DNA of 64,000 bases from assembly GCA_964007475.1 (NCBI GenBank), contig OZ023275.1:14301829-14365828 (forward strand), read 5' to 3'. The notes under the pieces were generated by a model, which was not told the origin of the DNA, ran no database searches, and saw nothing but the letters and a program-made list of their open reading frames with translations. The translations under genes were made by a program, and so were the position numbers. This document shows positions 1 to 11,398 of the stretch, piece after piece; position 1 is the stretch's first letter; every line of letters starts with the position of its first letter. Source of the DNA: Hybos culiciformis (taxonomy: Eukaryota; Arthropoda; Insecta; Diptera; Hybotidae).

Positions 1-472
1 ATATGAAAATTGAATGTAATTTTGTTATTTTATTTTTAATAATTCTATGTGGAAAATTATGTATCAACAAAAACTTATATAACAAAAAATGTTTGCAATA
101 ATGGTGAATGTCGAGATTTGGTAACTGGTAAATGCTTAAATTTAGTTTTATAATTGTGACAGATAAGTAAAATTATTATAATTATTATTTTTAAAATTAG
201 ATTCTATAATATTTTTCGATAAAGAAGGAAATGATCCAGAAACGTATCCAAATGAAAAAAGATTAAAATTTGTTACTTCATCATTGCAAGATTTGCCACG
301 GTGGTTATTTAAAAGGTTTGTTATCATTTTTTCGGCTTTCCATTATATTTGAACATATGTACATTATGTACACAACATCTTCTAGAATCCGAAACACTTT
401 TTATTTTAGATCTCTCTGTATTTTGAAAGTAAGTTGAAAACAGAAAAAATATTAAAAGTTTGATAACCAAGT

Positions 473-1346
473 CTAGAGTTTGCGGCGCCTATGGCAAACA
501 AATGGTGCCTACTATCTCAACGATCATACAAAAAATCACCTTCCAATTTTTAATTTTGATTTATTTCAAATGTTGTTATACAAAAAAAGATAACATAAAT
601 TCTTTATAACTATTCAATTCAACATAACTATTCAATTTATAACACATTCGTTGATTTTTAACAAATGCAATAATTTTAACAAATTCAATGCTTAGCAAAT
701 TTTTTATTTTAATTTAATTTTTCTTGCTTTGTAAATTCGTTGATTATTTCATCAAAATTTTCTTCTTCAAACATATCATATTCGATTGACAATATAGCTA
801 ATCCACTTAAGGGATTTTGTTTCATTGTTAAACGCAAGCAATTTTTAATGAGCTTAAGTTTGCTAAAACTTCTCTCTCCACTAACCAGCCAGTTACTGGA
901 AGTGTTAGTAAAATTCGTAAAGCAACATAAATATTTGGAAATGTTTCACACAATTCAAGTGCTACAATTTCCTTAAAATTTCAAATTGATGTAAAGAGTT
1001 TAAATTTTTAAACAGCTCGGCACTATGAAATTTAAAGCATTCGATTTCATTCAGCATCTCCCCGGAATCCAATTCTGAATACTCCAAACAAAGATCTTTC
1101 ACTGCTTTATTTAATTCCATCATGGATGTAGACATTAAATTTTCTTCCGACAAAAATTCAAATAATTTTCAAATAATTTAGCAAATTAACATAAATTTAC
1201 TAGGATTTTGAAATTTTGTATAATGCTGTAATAAATCATGTTTTCTAAGTAAAAACTGTTTAAAACTTGAAAAAAATGATTGAGCGCCTTTTTAATCAGG
1301 CGCCTATGGCCGGGGCCATGTTTGCCATACCCTAGTTGCGGCTCAG
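473..1346 (-). mobile_element. hAT-type transposon remnant in the LRR gene intron (copy 1)
   Basis: This 874-bp insertion is flanked by an 8-bp direct repeat AACCAAGT (465-472 and 1347-1354), the target duplication length of hAT elements. The right end, read inward on the minus strand, is CTGAGCCGCAACTAGGGTAT and matches the end of the copy at 24139-25004. The left end lacks the first 11 bases or so and begins CTAGAGTTTGCGGCGCC. The interior aligns with copy 2 over its full length. Without it the host intron would be about 302 bases. Confidence 0.85.
740..1153 (-). pseudogene. decayed hAT transposase C-terminal fragment (copy 1)
   Basis: Read on the minus strand, the frame from 1153 down to 962 encodes a peptide with MMELNKAVKDLCLEYSELDS and GEMLNEIECFKFHSAE. 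It is nearly the same as residues 18-70 of the longer remnant in copy 2. Further homology down to about 740 lies in other frames, so at least one frameshift has occurred. Nothing of the N-terminal zinc finger or the catalytic core is present. It cannot encode an active transposase. Confidence 0.6.
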
Positions 1347-2228
1347 AACCAAGTCCAAGTCACTTATTGTTGGCTGAATAGGTTGTAGTTGTCTAGGTTT
1401 TCAATTTATTAGAATGCCTTGATTGATAAACTATGTTCAAAATGATTTTTTTTTTAATTTAATTTTGTATTTTTTAATTCTGTGTTTTTAAATTTTTAGA
1501 TATCCTAATTTGGAATCCTTGGACGTTAGTTCAACTGAAATCAAAATTTTAAATGAGGAAAGTTTTGAAAATGCTAATAATTTGAAAGAAATTATTTTAT
1601 CTGACAATGCAATAACCAAAATTCGTAATAATGTACTTGGAAAAGCACCAAATCTCGAATATATTTGATTAAATAATAGTCAGGTGTTGTCGTTAGAAAA
1701 TCAAGCATTAAAAGGTCTTTCAAATTTGAAATCACTTTCATTGGAGCAAAATGAAATTTCAGAATTGGATAAATCCCTATTTAAGGATTTGATTAATTTG
1801 GAGTACATAAATTTAGGTAGAAATAAGTTAGTAACACTTGAAAATGGTTTATTCGATAACAATCTAAAACTGAGTACAATTATTTTCAATGATAATAAAT
1901 TGAAAAATATTGGTGAAAATATATTTCATAATTTGCGAACCATAAAATTGCTTGATTTATCTAACAATGATATGGATGATTTATGTTTGAATTTTAAACT
2001 TAATAGTAATCTTGATATTCGTAATTCGAATATAAAAGAGCTTTTCATCTATGGAGAAGTAACAGTTGTGGGAAATCAAATTGAGAAATCAAAAGTAGGA
2101 AATTAAGTTTTTTTTGAAATTTTGTAAAAAGGAAATTCAAATATTTGATTTTAAGTGAAGATACGAAAGTACGTGTACACATATAGTATTTGATATAATA
2201 TGTAAATAGTAAATGCTTTGAATATTTA

Positions 2229-2234
2229 AATAAA
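2229..2234 (+). terminator. AATAAA poly(A) signal of the LRR gene
   Basis: A canonical AATAAA lies 123 bases after the LRR stop codon and is followed by an A-rich stretch. The position suits a short 3' UTR. AATAAA is common by chance at this base composition, so the call rests on position. Confidence 0.4.
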
Positions 2235-4860
2235 TTAAAACAAAAAAAATTAATATTGATTTAAGTTTCATTTTCAGCCTAATGACATATTAAATAACTA
2301 ATTTCAAAGATATCTCGAACAGAAGTTTGACCACTTAATTCGATATTGTAGAACATTAATTAAGTTATGTGAAAGTTCATTAAGTTCTTGAGACATTTAG
2401 TATAGTTTTCTATGCAGAAAATATATACGAAAGTATGTATATACTGTTTTGGAGACTCTGTAATGACTGAAGCTTTAATTTTTATGCTTTTTAATACATA
2501 TAACAGACTATGGTGAAACACATAAAATATACAAATAACTGAAATAAAGAAAAGGGTTGAATTTTGCACCTCAATGAGACAAAAATAAAAAAAAAATATG
2601 TAATCTTAATATAAATTGTTATCTTAAATGCGACGACAATTTAAACAATATGATTTAACATTTTTTTTTTCTCATCTTCAAGCAAAAACATTCACTTTTC
2701 ACCGGGTTTTTATTTTATTTTTTATTTTTTTGTTTGGAGGAAAAATGAAAAAGGAAATTTTCTTTTTTTCTTTTCCATTCAATGTAACTCATTTCTGTAC
2801 TCTTAATAAATGGTAAATAATAACTTTTTCATGAAGGTCTATGTCTACTAAGTGTCTGTCTTCAACTCAAACTACATTCATGCTTATAAATAATGCACCA
2901 TAAACTTTTTTTTTTTCTGCAATTTTATTTTATTTTTTGTTTGCAATGTATGACCGAGTACTATAGTAGATAGGTATACATAATATAAATATAAAAAAAC
3001 ATTCTCTATAGCATAGACTTCTAATATTTTTATATTTCTTAAATTATATATGTTTCATTGAAATCAAAAGTAAATTATGTACCATTGAAGAGTTGAAAAC
3101 GTAATGTTTGATTGAAAAAAAAAGAAAGAAGAAAGAAGTAATTATTAATAAAAATTGCACATAATCCTTAAGATAATGGCAAAATGAACCAATTCAAAAT
3201 AATAGTCGAGTTTTATTCTCCTTTAAATTAAATCTCCTTACTTACAAATATCTTAAGTATATCTTAAAAATTATATTTCACCTTAGTTTTTTGTTTTTTA
3301 ATTGCAATCCATAGCTATTTAGTTAACGACATGACTGCAAGATATATGAATGGTTTATAAATTTGCAGATACAATATAAGGTTTATGTTTTAATAACATC
3401 ACCGTTTTTATCAATAATAAAGTATATTTAAAAATACTTATAAATTTAATGTTGGGAATAATTGATATAAATTCCGACACAATGCTAAAAGTTTGTCTTC
3501 ACCTACAAAAAAATTTACTTGCTACATAAGTCTGAATAAAAAAACCCTTTAAAGTAGCTTCGTCAATTTATTGTAAATATATATTGAGAAATATATTTTA
3601 TCATCTTAAAAATTTTTAAGATGTATCTAAAAATATAGTAATATATTGAATACAATTTATAATTTATTAAAAATACTTTCTCATTTGACATTGTTGTTAA
3701 CTTCTACCCATTACATTAATGCTCTTTAGTCTCAATCGTTAACGGCTCAAAATACTAATTTTCATTGAAATCTTCTTTCAACCTTGCGTCCGAAGACATG
3801 CTCAAGCAATATACATAAATTTAACGTATAATCCATGTTACGCGTACAATACCTAAACAAAAGTTTTTTCAAAGCAAAAAGCTATTTGTTATTGATGTTT
3901 ATTATCGGAAAACGTTTTCATAAGCCATTTCGTAGGAAAATTAACGTAAATCAAACTTACTGTCAAAAAATTAGTATCAAAATTGATTGAAAAATAAATG
4001 TACTTGTTAATGCAACCGTACGCAATATGTTATTCCTGATAATTTTAACAGAATGTAATAAATCTAAAATTTTTAATTAAAACTTTTGTTAGATATAGTG
4101 CATGACTTCTTAATTGAAGCCTTCAGCTTAAATGAAAGGGGTCACGATGGAGTAATTATAAATATATTCATTTAAATTAAACGGTCGAATATAAGAAATA
4201 AGTGCACACTGTCTACTGCAAATGTCTACTGCAAATGTACCTAACTAATAAAATAATTTTATTGGGACTTGTATACTTAACGTTGGATCCAACTATGGAT
4301 TAGAACATTACACTTACTTTATTAATTTTATAGAATATGGTATAAAGTAAATCATGCAAAATAAAAAAACGAATGATTTTTTTTGCACCAATCTATTTGA
4401 AATAGATAGGTATGCATTAAATTTTAAAATTTAGCTTTTGGGTTAAATCATGATCACATTTTCATATGTGTGTAAGTGAATCGGGAAAAGTACATAAATT
4501 TTATGAAAGAAAAAATTGCATGTAGTGTATATTGTACATATGTAATGTACAACATTTTCTTTTCATTATAAATGCATTTTAAAAGTCCTTGAATTAAAAT
4601 ACATTTAATTTTTTTTTCCTCCTTTTCTTTATGATTCATTATATCCAGCCAACTTTTACCCTTATGGTAAACTATGAAATATTTTGAAAAAAAAAAAAAA
4701 ACAAAAAAAAAAGTCTAGAAGATAATTTCTTGGAAAAAAATAGAATAGAAAAAAATCCGATGAAAATAATAATTCTTTTGGCCTTAAGAAATTGGATTTT
4801 AGATGATGATATTGAAAATTAATGAAATTATTAAATATTAATATATTCAAATTACAAATT
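2235..4860. other. AT-rich intergenic stretch, no gene seen
   Basis: All frames are broken or run through homopolymer tracts. No splice-flanked exon, tRNA boxes or long inverted repeat was found. It holds only A/T runs and short TATA-rich patches. Confidence 0.5.
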
Positions 4861-4870
4861 ATCAAAATTT

Positions 4871-4920
4871 ATTATATATAATTTATATAATTATATAATT
4901 ATATAATTATTATATATAAT
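4871..4920. repeat. AT-only palindromic repeat with TATATAAT units
   Basis: The 12-mer ATTATATATAAT occurs at 4871-4882 and again at 4909-4920. Between them an 8-bp TATATAAT-type unit repeats about three times. It is low-complexity cruciform-prone DNA with no coding content. Confidence 0.6.
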
Positions 4921-4966
4921 GTTTTAGTATTTGCTTCGATTTTAGTGATTAAAAGAATTTACTACT

Positions 4967-5185
4967 ATGGCTTCATTGAAATTTACTGCCTGTATATATA
5001 TTCAATATAAAAATCACAATAAAAAAGAAAGTATCGGTTCTCAAGATATTATCATCAGACATTTTTCTGATCTGCAAATTGCGATGCAACATTTTCTAAC
5101 TCATGCAAAGAGATCGAAAAGCGCATTAAAAATCATAACATGGTTTTTTAAAATATATAACATATATAATTGGAAATTGTAATAG
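4967..5185 (+). CDS. small hypothetical ORF (71 aa)
   Basis: The frame starts ATG GCT TCA and ends TAA. Its middle part (KESIGSQDIIIRHFSDLQIA and AMQHFLTHAKRSKSALKII) has a balanced amino-acid mix, unlike the surrounding K/N/I/F-only frames. The last 12 residues are low complexity. No family is recognised, and no acceptor or donor clearly bounds it. It may be a fragment of a decayed gene or a chance frame. Confidence 0.2.
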
Positions 5186-7230
5186 AGCTAAAAATAGAGA
5201 TGGGATCATCTAGTTGAGGTTTAATAGCGAAACTTAATCCTTGGAAAACATTTTTAAAATAATTTCTTTAAACTATAATCATAAATTATTCCTATTCAAT
5301 GATCTAAATGTCATTTGTAAAAAAAAAACTTGTATTAATCCATTTAGTAGAATATTCGTTATTTTGTTTCATATTGTTATATGTAAAACTCATTTGTAAA
5401 GAACGAAAGTGAAAATTGTTAGTAAAAACCATATTTTCATCTAAAAAATATTGTTCTCAATATTATGAATGAATATAAAGGATGTCAACACGATAAAAAC
5501 AGGTTTCATGTTTCATTTTATGCTTTTTAAAAACAATGCAAAATTCATTGAAATTTCTTCTTCTTTTTTTTTATTATGATTTGAGACTAATTTTTGATTT
5601 GATGTGAATATACTTAGTATCTATTAAAAATTGAATAAGCATTAGATTTTATCCTGCAGAAGCAATATCTTCACAAATAATAGTAAAATATACAGATTAG
5701 AAACTGCAGACGCTTCAGGACAAATACCATTTCAAATTACAGTAGCAAACAAGTTTAATTCTACTCAGAATATTTCTTTTTGATAGGTATTTGGGCTATA
5801 GAAATCCTTTATGCATAGTAAATAGTTACTAAAATTCATTGATATTTATTGAAGTGTTAAATAGAATTTTATAACGTCATCGGAATTTTAGAATTTAATC
5901 CATAGTTTGATAGTATCTAAATAGCATCTAAATATATATATAAAATAAGCAAAGAAAGATACGGGAACTGATTAATTAGATACTGGCGAAATAAGATAAA
6001 ACTTATTTTAAATAGAAAGGATAAATAAAAAAACAAGAACATACACTGAATATGTGATTAAATTGATCCAATAGTATGAAAATAACTAAGCTTAAATTTT
6101 CCTACACTGTCTACACCAATAAAATTAGATGATTTAAATATTTGGAACATTGATCTAAATCTAAAACAAAGGCTTGTCATTTGAGGATACGAAATGCTAA
6201 TTAGTATAAAATTCGGATATGTTTTGAAGGATGAAAAAGGTTACGATGATATTTTCACCTTATGACATAAAACGTAATATATAAAAGGACGAAAAAAAGA
6301 AAAAAATTATATTTTAATTAATATTATTAATTTAATGGAGAATTCAAAACCAAAAATATTATATTTATCCAAAACATGTCAAATTTTTTTTTTTTTTTTT
6401 AAGGATTCAAGGACTCCATTTACTAGTGCGTGTAGATTAACAGAGGCAAAAAAAAATAAAAATAAAAACATAAATAAATTTATAATTAAAAAAAAAAAAA
6501 TAAGAGTTTAGGGCTAAAATAAAGAGGATGTTGTTGATAGCTAAACAATTTTAACCATCAGAAAAAAAAGAGGATATTTTAAAATATATGTATATGTATA
6601 TATCTATATTTGTTTTATATATATATGAAAAAAAAAAACAAAAAAAAATTAATATTTGTTTAGCTAAAAATATGACAAAAATATTTTAGTGCTAGTGCTG
6701 TTTTGCGTATACATTTTTTATGAAATGAGTTAAACATTATATGGATGTTTGTAAAAAAAAAAAAAGTTTAAAAATATATAAATTTTCCACAAAAAAAAAA
6801 AAGAAGAAATGTTAATTTAAATGGGGTGAAAAAACAGGGTCCACCAAATATTTTCTAAGCAATTATTTATAAATTCTTGATTTTATTTTTAATGTGTTGA
6901 CATTTCAGTATTTGGGAATTATATGTTCAATTATATCTTCATTATTCTAGATTGAATGCTGAGGAGTTCTCTATATTACTATTGCTATAACCTGTTACAA
7001 ACCAGAAACAAAACTTTTGAAACGCTCACAGCTATAGTATATTAAAATTACAACAAACCGATATCTGTAGATTTCTTTTATTCTGAATATCACAATGATC
7101 AAATTCATTTGATTGAATGAAGGGTTACAATTACCCAAACACGAATTTGTATCTTATTCCAATTTCTTTTTTCCTAATACCGTGACAGACACAAAAGCTA
7201 TTAGTGGCTAATCCAGTTATTATCATAGAA
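5186..7230. other. AT-rich intergenic stretch, no gene seen
   Basis: Dense A and T homopolymers with scattered short frames rich in K, N, I and F. No exon, RNA gene or transposon boundary could be supported here. Confidence 0.5.
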
Positions 7231-7282
7231 TAAGAAACTCTTGCTCTATGAAGCTCTAAGAAACTATTGCTCTATTGCTTTA
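7231..7282 (+). repeat. imperfect 26-bp tandem duplication
   Basis: Two adjacent units begin TAAGAAACTCTTGCTCTATG and TAAGAAACTATTGCTCTATT and diverge at their ends. It is a simple local duplication. Confidence 0.6.
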
Positions 7283-7547
7283 TGAAAATTCTACAACAAT
7301 TCTACAGCAATATTCAAGAACATTATCCGGAAACAATTCTGTAGTCTGTCCACGATATCCATAAGATAATATAGTTTTGCCTTCAAAAATTTTATTTTAA
7401 ATACAACCAAACACCCGGTATTAATTTACAAAAAAAAAGAGTATTAACACTCTACTATGCTCTATAACTAACTATACACAACAGTGAGGCAGTTATATTA
7501 AAAAAAAAAATTACATATCTATATATTTTATGCGTTACATAAGTTTT

Positions 7548-7571
7548 GGAGGGGCGGTAGGGGGAGGGGGG
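7548..7571 (+). other. G-rich tract with potential to form a G-quadruplex
   Basis: Six G-runs of 2-6 bases lie within 24 bases on the plus strand, separated by single A, C or TA. In this AT-dominated region such a concentration of G is exceptional. Formation of a quadruplex is an inference from the pattern. Confidence 0.45.
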
Positions 7572-8019
7572 ACGCTATGTTTCATTTATTTTATTTTTTT
7601 TTTGTTATAGAAAAAATAAAAAAAAAAGAAAAAACTCATATATTTTTATTTGCATATGGAGCACCCTTAAATGTGAGAGATGATGATAATGAATAATTTT
7701 TTTCTCCAAAATCTGGAAAAAAAAAAACATACAAACTTCAATATAAAATATATTTAAAAATTTTTTTTTGTGTGTTAGAAGTTTTTCTATTCTATTATTC
7801 ATTAAAAATAAAAAAATATGTATATTTTATATGTAATTTTAAAAAGGTTTTTTTTTTGTAGCTTTTTTTTAGGTTTTTTGAATATTTATATTAAAAAAAA
7901 AACGAAAAAAAAAACGAACGAACGCTTTCAACCCCTAAATTAATATCATTTTTAAATATATTTTTTTACATGATGTTCGTAATTTTATATTATTATAAAT
8001 TTTATTTTTTTTTTTGTAG

Positions 8020-8064
8020 CAGAGCAGTTTGAAGAAGAGGAGTATGGGCGCTTTTGTCAAATAA
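8020..8064 (+). CDS. possible short terminal exon, unknown gene
   Basis: A T-rich tract ending TTTTTTGTAG (acceptor AG 8018-8019) is followed at once by a 45-base GC-richer stretch. In the frame starting at 8020 it reads QSSLKKRSMGAFVK and stops at TAA 8062-8064. A second frame reads EQFEEEEYGRFCQ and stays open further, to TAG near 8095. An AATAAA at 8145-8150 would suit the end of a transcript. Which frame is used, and the rest of the gene, cannot be seen. A conserved UTR segment is the main alternative. Confidence 0.3.
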   Translation, partial: QSSLKKRSMGAFVK

Positions 8065-8584
8065 TTTTTTATTTTTTTTTTTTAATTTTGTCATAGTGAT
8101 TTTACTTTCACTTGTTTAATTTTTTATTTTTTGTATAAAAAGTAAATAAAGCCTTAATATGGAAAAATTTGAACTTCTTTTCAATCAAAAAAATAAAAAA
8201 AAATAATAATAATTCTAAAAATAAAAAATTAAACATTTTTTAAGTTTGAATAAAAAAAAAAAATTTTTTCTATATTTTTTTACCCCTTTTTATATGCATG
8301 CTTTTTATTAATTTCAATCCAATTCTCTATTTTAGAATATATTTTTGGATATATGTATGTACGATGGGAAACGGCATTAATATTAATTTTTAGGAAATTG
8401 TTTTTGGTTTCAACTTTTATTTTTAAAGTTTATATATGTTATATATATATTTAGAGAAACTGCAGAAGATTATAAATTATGCGATGATGAGATTAATATT
8501 TATATAAAATAATGATTAATAAAAACTTTAATTAAATTTTCATTTAGGCTTTCTTAATTTTGAATATTTTATGTAGTTTTTAAA

Positions 8585-8791
8585 TTATAAATGCTTATAT
8601 TTAATTTTTGGTATTAATATAATTAAGTTAGCTAACATGATGTAACAGTAGTAATGTGATATTTTTGTTTTTCTATACAAAGCATCAGCAAGCTCAGTCA
8701 AGAGTGAGCCCTTGCTCAAAATCTTTTCTTCCACACAGTGAAAAAATTTCACAGGATTATCAAGAATTAGGACCTGATGAATAACTAGCAC
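8585..8791 (-). pseudogene. possible decayed coding fragment, unknown gene
   Basis: The minus-strand frame contains VKFFHCVEEKILSKGSLLTE and LADALYRKTKISHYYC, a mixture of residues unlike chance frames here. Just upstream a second minus-strand frame reads YQSEISHLETSASYSSGPNS and then meets stops, which suggests a frameshift between two parts of one sequence. No family is recognised and no splice sites fix its limits. Confidence 0.3.
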
Positions 8792-9117
8792 TGGTTTCTA
8801 AATGGCTTATTTCAGACTGATAACTTTATAACCATAAATTAATTATTAAGTAAATTTTGGATTTATTGATTATTTTATTTTGTGGTTAACTGGTAATAAC
8901 AACTTAATAAACAACTTTAACTTTTCTTAACTTTGAATCATATTTCGGTTATGAGCAAATTTTATAATGACACCTAAATCTTCAGTTTAATTGGCCGATG
9001 GTTATAACGTTTCGATTATTGTACTTATAATTTTATAATGACTACAAAATTTATGTATCATGTCATTTGTCTTGTCAATTTGAAATTTTCATTCTTAATG
9101 TTCAATCAAAAACGTCA

Positions 9118-9230
9118 GCCGTCATAGTGTAGTGGTATTGCCATTATCCTACGGCGTGTTCGGTCGTGGGTTCGATTCCCACCTCGGACTGGAATTTGTG
9201 TCAATTTTTCAAATTGTCTCACTTGAATAC
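9118..9230 (+). mobile_element. tRNA-derived SINE, copy 1 (best preserved)
   Basis: The head GCCGTCATAGTGTAGTGGTA contains an A-box-like pattern. GGTTCGATTCC is a good B box inside a T-arm hairpin (GTGGG/CCCAC). The acceptor ends do not pair as in a functional tRNA, and the same unit plus its tail GGACTGGAATTTGTGTCAAT ... CACTTGAAT recurs at 55877 and 59315. That makes it a dispersed pol III retroposon, not a tRNA gene. Target duplications were not resolved. Confidence 0.75.
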
Positions 9231-10337
9231 ATTTTTTTTTAAATTAATTAAATTTAAAAAAAAAAATTGATTTTCACAATTTTTTTTCAATAGCTAAATT
9301 CATTTTAATAGATTAGTATGCTTCTACTGTAAAATAAGTTAATAAATTTTGTTTTCAGAAAATTTTTTCTATATTTGAACATTTTTCGTAGAGTTAATTC
9401 TCCGAGCAAGTCCTAAAATAATTTTTCCTTGATTATAAAAACTTAGATTTCGAAGGAACCTTATGTGAATATGTGTTGCGTATAAAGAATTTCTCTAACA
9501 CTAAAAAAAAGTGTTATAAATTGTTGTATCTGTAAATTAAGTAATATGTGTATATTTTTGTTACACACATTTTTTGAAAAAAAAAAAAAATAAATAAAAT
9601 AAATTAAATATGTTAATTTTACTTTATTTTTAATTGAAAAATCATTAATTGACAGAAGGCAAAAGAAAAAAAAAAATAATAAAATAAACTTTGAAGAGCT
9701 TTTAATTTTTTTCTTTTTTTATTTTCGTTTGATTTTTTCTGTTAAATAACATTTCAAGGGATCTCTTATTTTGCTCTAATTGAGATTTTTTTTTTTCTAA
9801 AAAGAAAATTAATTTGGTTTTTCTTTTTTTCTTTTTTTTTTTTTCTACATACTGAGTATAAAGAAAATATTATAAATTTATTTTTTCTTTTTGAGAAATA
9901 ATATCAAAAAAAAAAAAGAAGAATTTATACATATATATTTTTAATATTAAATACATCATCATCGAAAATTTTATCATGCATATAGTGTTCTTCAAATATA
10001 TATAAACGAAAAAAAAAAAAGAAGATGAATATTATAAAAATTTGTAATATTTTTCAAATATGTGGTACAAAGTGGAAAAAAAAAAATGAATATTTTTTAA
10101 AGAAAAAAAAAAAAAAAATAAAAAAGAGAAAAATTAAAAGAAAAACTTTTGAAAAATTGTTTAAAAGCAGAGAAAAACTCTAACACGATTTTAATTACAA
10201 AAAAAAAAAAAAGCCTACGGCTTAATATTCTTCTTTTCTACATGTTGTTTTATTTTTTTCCTGATAAAATATTAATTTCATATGGTTTATATTTATGTAA
10301 ATAAGAAAACTATTTACTTGGGACTTTTTTTTTACAG
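9231..10337. other. AT-rich stretch with many poly(A) and poly(T) runs
   Basis: Homopolymers of 8-14 bases alternate throughout. No coding or RNA signal was found before the possible exon that follows. Confidence 0.5.
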
Positions 10338-10518
10338 ACATCAAAACGCTTTTTTTGTTTATGAACTGTTTCGCGGCCGATTGAAAAGAATGGAAAAATT
10401 TTTCAAAATAATTACTATACTATATGTACTCAGTTGTGGCGGCTGTTGTACGTATATTGTGTATTACGGAGTTCTCAAAATTACAGTCTGTATGGAGTTC
10501 CGTCGTCGAATCACATAA
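10338..10518 (+). CDS. possible terminal exon with one membrane segment, unknown gene
   Basis: The acceptor TTTTTTTTACAG (AG 10336-10337) is followed by 181 bases with markedly higher G+C. The frame is open from the acceptor and ends TAA at 10516-10518. The peptide starts with a basic stretch (HQNAFFVYELFRGRLKRMEK), continues into a hydrophobic cysteine-rich segment (IITILYVLSCGGCCTYIVYY) and ends EFRRRIT. That order suits the last membrane pass and a short basic tail of a membrane protein. No family is recognised. Upstream exons were not identified; the short exon near 8020 could belong to the same transcript. Confidence 0.4.
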
Positions 10519-11236
10519 ATTTTCTTCCAGACATTTAAGAAATATCGCAGAATTTTTAAAGAATTATAATTCGATTCGAATATTTTTTTAATTGAAGTTT
10601 AACAATGAGTGAATTGAAAGTGCTGAGACGATAACGAATGTTAGATTGTCATGATGTTATGAACCAGCTGAGACGAATAATATAATGTAAAATCGTTATT
10701 TTACTTGCATTCATGTTATGTTTTTATTTAAATGTTGAAATATTTTAATTTTTTGTAACGAAAAAAAAAAAAAACAAACAGAAATTATCAAAAAAAAAAA
10801 ATTATAATATCTTAAAAATACATATTTGAATAATAAGGTATGTTTTTTATAATCAAATAATAATTCTTTTCACGTGCGTATTCTAAAAACTATGGTATGA
10901 TGTATTTATTTACAATATACATATAACTGCTTAAAAAAATATCAAAATTTTTGTTAGGTGCCAAGAATATAGAGTATGGAAGAGGTAACATCAATTCGAT
11001 TTATGTGTTAACTTGGAAAAAAATTACAATATTATAAAAAAGTCAAACTATATTTAAGAGATTTCCAGAAATTTTAAATTAATGAATAGTGTTTTAATTT
11101 TCTTTAATTTTACGCGTGTACTAGAATCCAGATAACTTAGTTCAGAATATTTTAAAAATACTGTAACTTTAAATCAATGCATTAAACCTATTGAATATTA
11201 ATCTAAACAAACTGCATATTTTATTAAGATCCATGA
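10519..11236. other. AT-rich intergenic stretch, no gene seen
   Basis: Short broken frames and A/T runs only. It lies between a possible plus-strand exon and the 3' end of minus-strand Fis1, so it would be a convergent intergenic space. Confidence 0.5.
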
Positions 11237-11242
11237 TTTATT
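11237..11242 (-). terminator. AATAAA poly(A) signal of Fis1
   Basis: On the minus strand an AATAAA lies 157 bases beyond the Fis1 stop codon, a normal distance for a short 3' UTR. Confidence 0.4.
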
Positions 11243-11398
11243 ATTCACCAAAGAGAATTAAAAAAAAAAAAACAAAAACATAGCGAATTAAAAATTGACT
11301 TTATAGAATTTGCAATAATTTTTTAAGAAACCAATAATTGTCGCAGAAAAAATTAATTTTATATAACAATACAAAGAACATATCTTTTAACTTTTAAC

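Larger units (their letters stand above)
3..2106 (+). pseudogene. secreted leucine-rich-repeat gene, three exons, interrupted by an in-frame TGA
   Basis: Exons 3-90, 201-315 and 1500-2106 total 810 bases, a whole number of codons, and the phases agree at both junctions. Introns run GT-AG: 91-200 (GTTTGC donor, rather weak) and 316-1499 (AG/GTTTGT donor, TTTTTAG acceptor). Exon 1 starts MKIECNFVILFLIILCGKLC, a typical signal peptide, so the product would be secreted or surface-bound. Exon 2 gives the N-terminal cap ending SLQDLPRWLFKR. Exon 3 carries six 24-residue LRRs plus a partial seventh (for example NLKSLSLEQNEISELDKSLF), then a short acidic tail and TAA at 2104-2106. Codon 124 (1666-1668) is TGA in the third repeat, between NLEYI and LNNS, where one base change from TTA leucine would explain it. 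Insect extracellular LRR proteins act in recognition or adhesion, but the role of this one is unknown. Alternatives are a polymorphic null allele, a recent pseudogene, a sequencing error or stop readthrough. The second intron contains a transposon. Confidence 0.72.

Noticed and set aside
9118..9195. Functional tRNA gene
   Set aside because: Only the T arm and boxes fit; the acceptor stem does not pair and two related dispersed copies share a non-tRNA tail.
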